Shown here piece by piece: positions 4,835 to 6,366 of a stretch of 6,366 nucleotides of DNA. The stretch covers positions 1-6,366 of the forward strand of contig SKRY01000085.1 of assembly GCA_007118235.1 (NCBI GenBank). The letters run 5' to 3'. The notes under the pieces were generated by a model that saw only the letters and a list, made by a program, of their open reading frames with translations, was not told the origin of the DNA and searched no databases. This DNA is from Candidatus Hydrogenedentota bacterium. Its GTDB lineage: Bacteria > Hydrogenedentota > Hydrogenedentia > Hydrogenedentales > SLHB01. A program made the translations under genes and the position numbers. Every line of letters begins with the position of its first letter. Position 1 is the first letter of the stretch.

Positions 4835-6366
4835 TGCGAATCCCGCGCGGCAAAGAGATAGTAGGCCATGGGAATGATGAACAGCGTGAGTACGGTCGCG
4901 CTGAGCAGCCCCGCCATGACGGTGATGGCCATGGGCCGCCGCATCTCCGCGCCGGCGCCCGTCCACACCGCCATGGGCACGAGCCCAAGGATGGTGGTCA
5001 TGGTGGTCATCAAGATGGGCCGCAGGCGGATGCGGCCGCCCTGAACCACGGCCTCCACCTTGCTGAACCCCCGGGCGCGAAGCTGATTGATGTAGTCAAT
5101 AAGGACGATGGCGTCGTTCACCACGATGCCCGCCACGATGATCCCGCCGATGAACACCACCACGCTCAGACTGATGTTCATCCAATACAGGGCGTAGATG
5201 ACCCCGATGAACGCCAACGGCACGGCGAACATGACAAAGGCGGGCTGGCCCACCGACTCGAATTGGCAAGCCATCACCACGAACACGAGGAAGATCGCTA
5301 GCAACAGCGCGAACTGCAAGCTCCGGTAGGAGGTCTCTAATTCCTGTTCTTGTCCGCCCATGAAGAACGTGTAGTCGGGAGGCCGGTTCACGTCGCGGAC
5401 GCGCTCCATGATGTCCGCTGTGACGCTGCCCAAATCCCGGCCCTCGATGTTGCCAGTGACAAGCGCCACGCGCCGCTGATCAACCCGCCGGATCTCGCTT
5501 GGGCCTTCTTTCACCGAGACGCTGGCCACCGCGGAAAGGGGGACGGGCGGGTTGCCCGAAGTGATGCTGGTCATGCGTAGATCGGCCACGCTGTTCAATT
5601 GCTCGCGGCCGGTGCGGACGCGCATGTCCACCTTGTGCCCCGCCATGTCGAACCGGGTGGGGACATCGCCGCGGATCTCGGTGCGGAGCTTCTGAGCGAC
5701 TTCTTGCGGTTGGAGCCCTTTCTCGGCCAAGAGATGCCGGTCGAACTCGATAATGATCTCGGGATACCCTTCCCGGATGCTCAACTCAAGATCCCGCAGG
5801 CCCCGCACGTCGCGAATCGCGGCCATGGCTTCTTGCCCGATGTCCCGCAGCACCATGGGATCATCTCCACGGATTTGCAGCTCCACGGGCGTCCGGAAAC
5901 TGAACAGGGTTGGCAGGGTGAACGCGATATCATCCGGCGATACACGCCGGGCTTGACGCCGCAAATCCTCGATAATGGCGTCTTGATACCGGGCGGTTTT
6001 CTCAGGATCCCTGAGGCGGATGACGAATTCCGCCACGTTTTCACCGCGCCGATCGCCAGAGCCGGCATCGTCGCGTTCCTCGCCCACTTTCATGGCCACG
6101 GTTTCCACTTCGGGAACGGCCAAGGCGAGCCGCTCGATGGGGCGGGCCCTGCGCTCCGTCTCTTCCAAACGCGTGCCCGGCGGCGCTTCCAAGCGGATGC
6201 CGAACTCGCCCTGCTTGAGCGGGGGAATCAGCTCGCGGCCTAGGGACAAAGCGGTGTCTCCGGCGTGAACGGCTACCAGCACCAGCGCGCCCAATACCAC
6301 CGGACTGAACCGCAGCCCATGCCGTAGCGTCACGGTGTACGCGGCGCGCAGGCTCTCGAAGCCGTA
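4831..6366 (-). CDS. RND-family efflux permease (AcrB/HAE1-like), C-terminal half
   Basis: The frame is open at the right edge (first residues YGFESLRAAYTVTLRHG), so the 511 residues seen are the second half of a protein of roughly 1030-1060; GTG 6333 is an internal codon, not a start. Numbering from the edge, TM7 lies near 20-40, ending in the typical RELIPPLKQGEFGIRLEAPP region. A periplasmic porter/docking domain covers about 41-345. TM8-TM12 fall at about 349-368, 374-394, 399-424, 450-469 and 478-506. TM10 reads GIVVNDAIVLIDYIN, so an Asp (D418) stands where the downstream permease has Asn; TM11 keeps RIRLRPILMT. TM4, which holds the main proton-relay acid, is outside the window. This is the first of two tandem, coupled RND genes. 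It may form a heteromeric pump with the downstream protein, or each may trimerise alone. Promoter, adaptor gene and substrate cannot be seen. Confidence 0.94.
   Translation of the reverse strand, partial: YGFESLRAAYTVTLRHGLRFSPVVLGALVLVAVHAGDTALSLGRELIPPLKQGEFGIRLEAPPGTRLEETERRARPIERLALAVPEVETVAMKVGEERDDAGSGDRRGENVAEFVIRLRDPEKTARYQDAIIEDLRRQARRVSPDDIAFTLPTLFSFRTPVELQIRGDDPMVLRDIGQEAMAAIRDVRGLRDLELSIREGYPEIIIEFDRHLLAEKGLQPQEVAQKLRTEIRGDVPTRFDMAGHKVDMRVRTGREQLNSVADLRMTSITSGNPPVPLSAVASVSVKEGPSEIRRVDQRRVALVTGNIEGRDLGSVTADIMERVRDVNRPPDYTFFMGGQEQELETSYRSLQFALLLAIFLVFVVMACQFESVGQPAFVMFAVPLAFIGVIYALYWMNISLSVVVFIGGIIVAGIVVNDAIVLIDYINQLRARGFSKVEAVVQGGRIRLRPILMTTMTTILGLVPMAVWTGAGAEMRRPMAITVMAGLLSATVLTLFIIPMAYYLFAARDSQ

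Noticed and set aside
4835..4966. 44-residue N-terminal extension of the complete RND permease from an in-frame ATG at 4966
   Set aside because: It would overlap the upstream permease's last 45 codons, its residues are Arg/His-rich and unlike an RND amino end, and ATG 4834 gives both the canonical MKFSLPDFAIRRPIT start and an ATGA overlap.
1895..5040. Similar DNA stretches near 1895-1925 and 4985-5025
   Set aside because: They encode the same conserved TM11 motif (TTILG.VP.A) in two paralogous RND genes and are not a mobile or regulatory repeat.
5599..6243. Plus-strand 214-codon frame
   Set aside because: It is antisense to the C-terminal half of the upstream RND permease, whose frame is continuous and well matched. 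It has no credible ribosome site or domain.
6331..6333. GTG as the start of a 500-residue half-size RND protein
   Set aside because: The frame stays open to the window edge with RND-like residues (YGFESLRAAYT) before it, in the region that normally links TM6 and TM7, so the gene simply continues outside the window.

Overview
The window comes from the chromosome of a GC-rich bacterium, most likely with a Gram-negative envelope, because two RND-type efflux transporters occupy half of it. The sequence does not allow a firmer taxonomic call. Lines I counted by hand in the flanking genes run at about 62-78% GC. The small central gene is near 53%, and the gene remnant after it is near 40%.

Layout. 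Bases 1-1175 (minus) hold the first ~391 codons of a leucyl aminopeptidase (M17, PepA family) that runs off the left edge. All five metal ligands and both catalytic residues are present. Bases 1176-1345 are a divergent intergenic region with a -10-like site for pepA on the minus strand and a better promoter on the plus strand. A perfect 15-bp interrupted palindrome fills the -35/-10 spacer of that plus-strand promoter. Bases 1346-1627 (plus) encode a 93-residue acidic alpha/beta protein of unknown function. A GTG codon overlapping its stop opens what looks like the first ~17 codons of a PIN-domain (VapC-like) protein. That reading frame then breaks off exactly where the efflux locus begins. 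Bases 1685-4834 (minus) encode a complete 1049-residue RND permease. Bases 4831-6366 (minus) encode the C-terminal half of a second RND permease, joined to the first by an ATGA stop/start overlap.

How the genes work together. The two RND genes form one translationally coupled unit transcribed leftward from a promoter beyond the right edge. They may form a two-subunit (MdtBC-like) pump or two separate homotrimeric pumps. No periplasmic adaptor or outer-membrane channel gene lies in the window. pepA is a separate housekeeping peptidase gene. The small gene and the PIN remnant look like a two-gene module, possibly toxin-antitoxin-like, whose second gene was cut when the efflux locus came to lie next to it. 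That junction is the most interesting part of the window. I found no tRNA, rRNA, CRISPR array, insertion sequence or convincing terminator.
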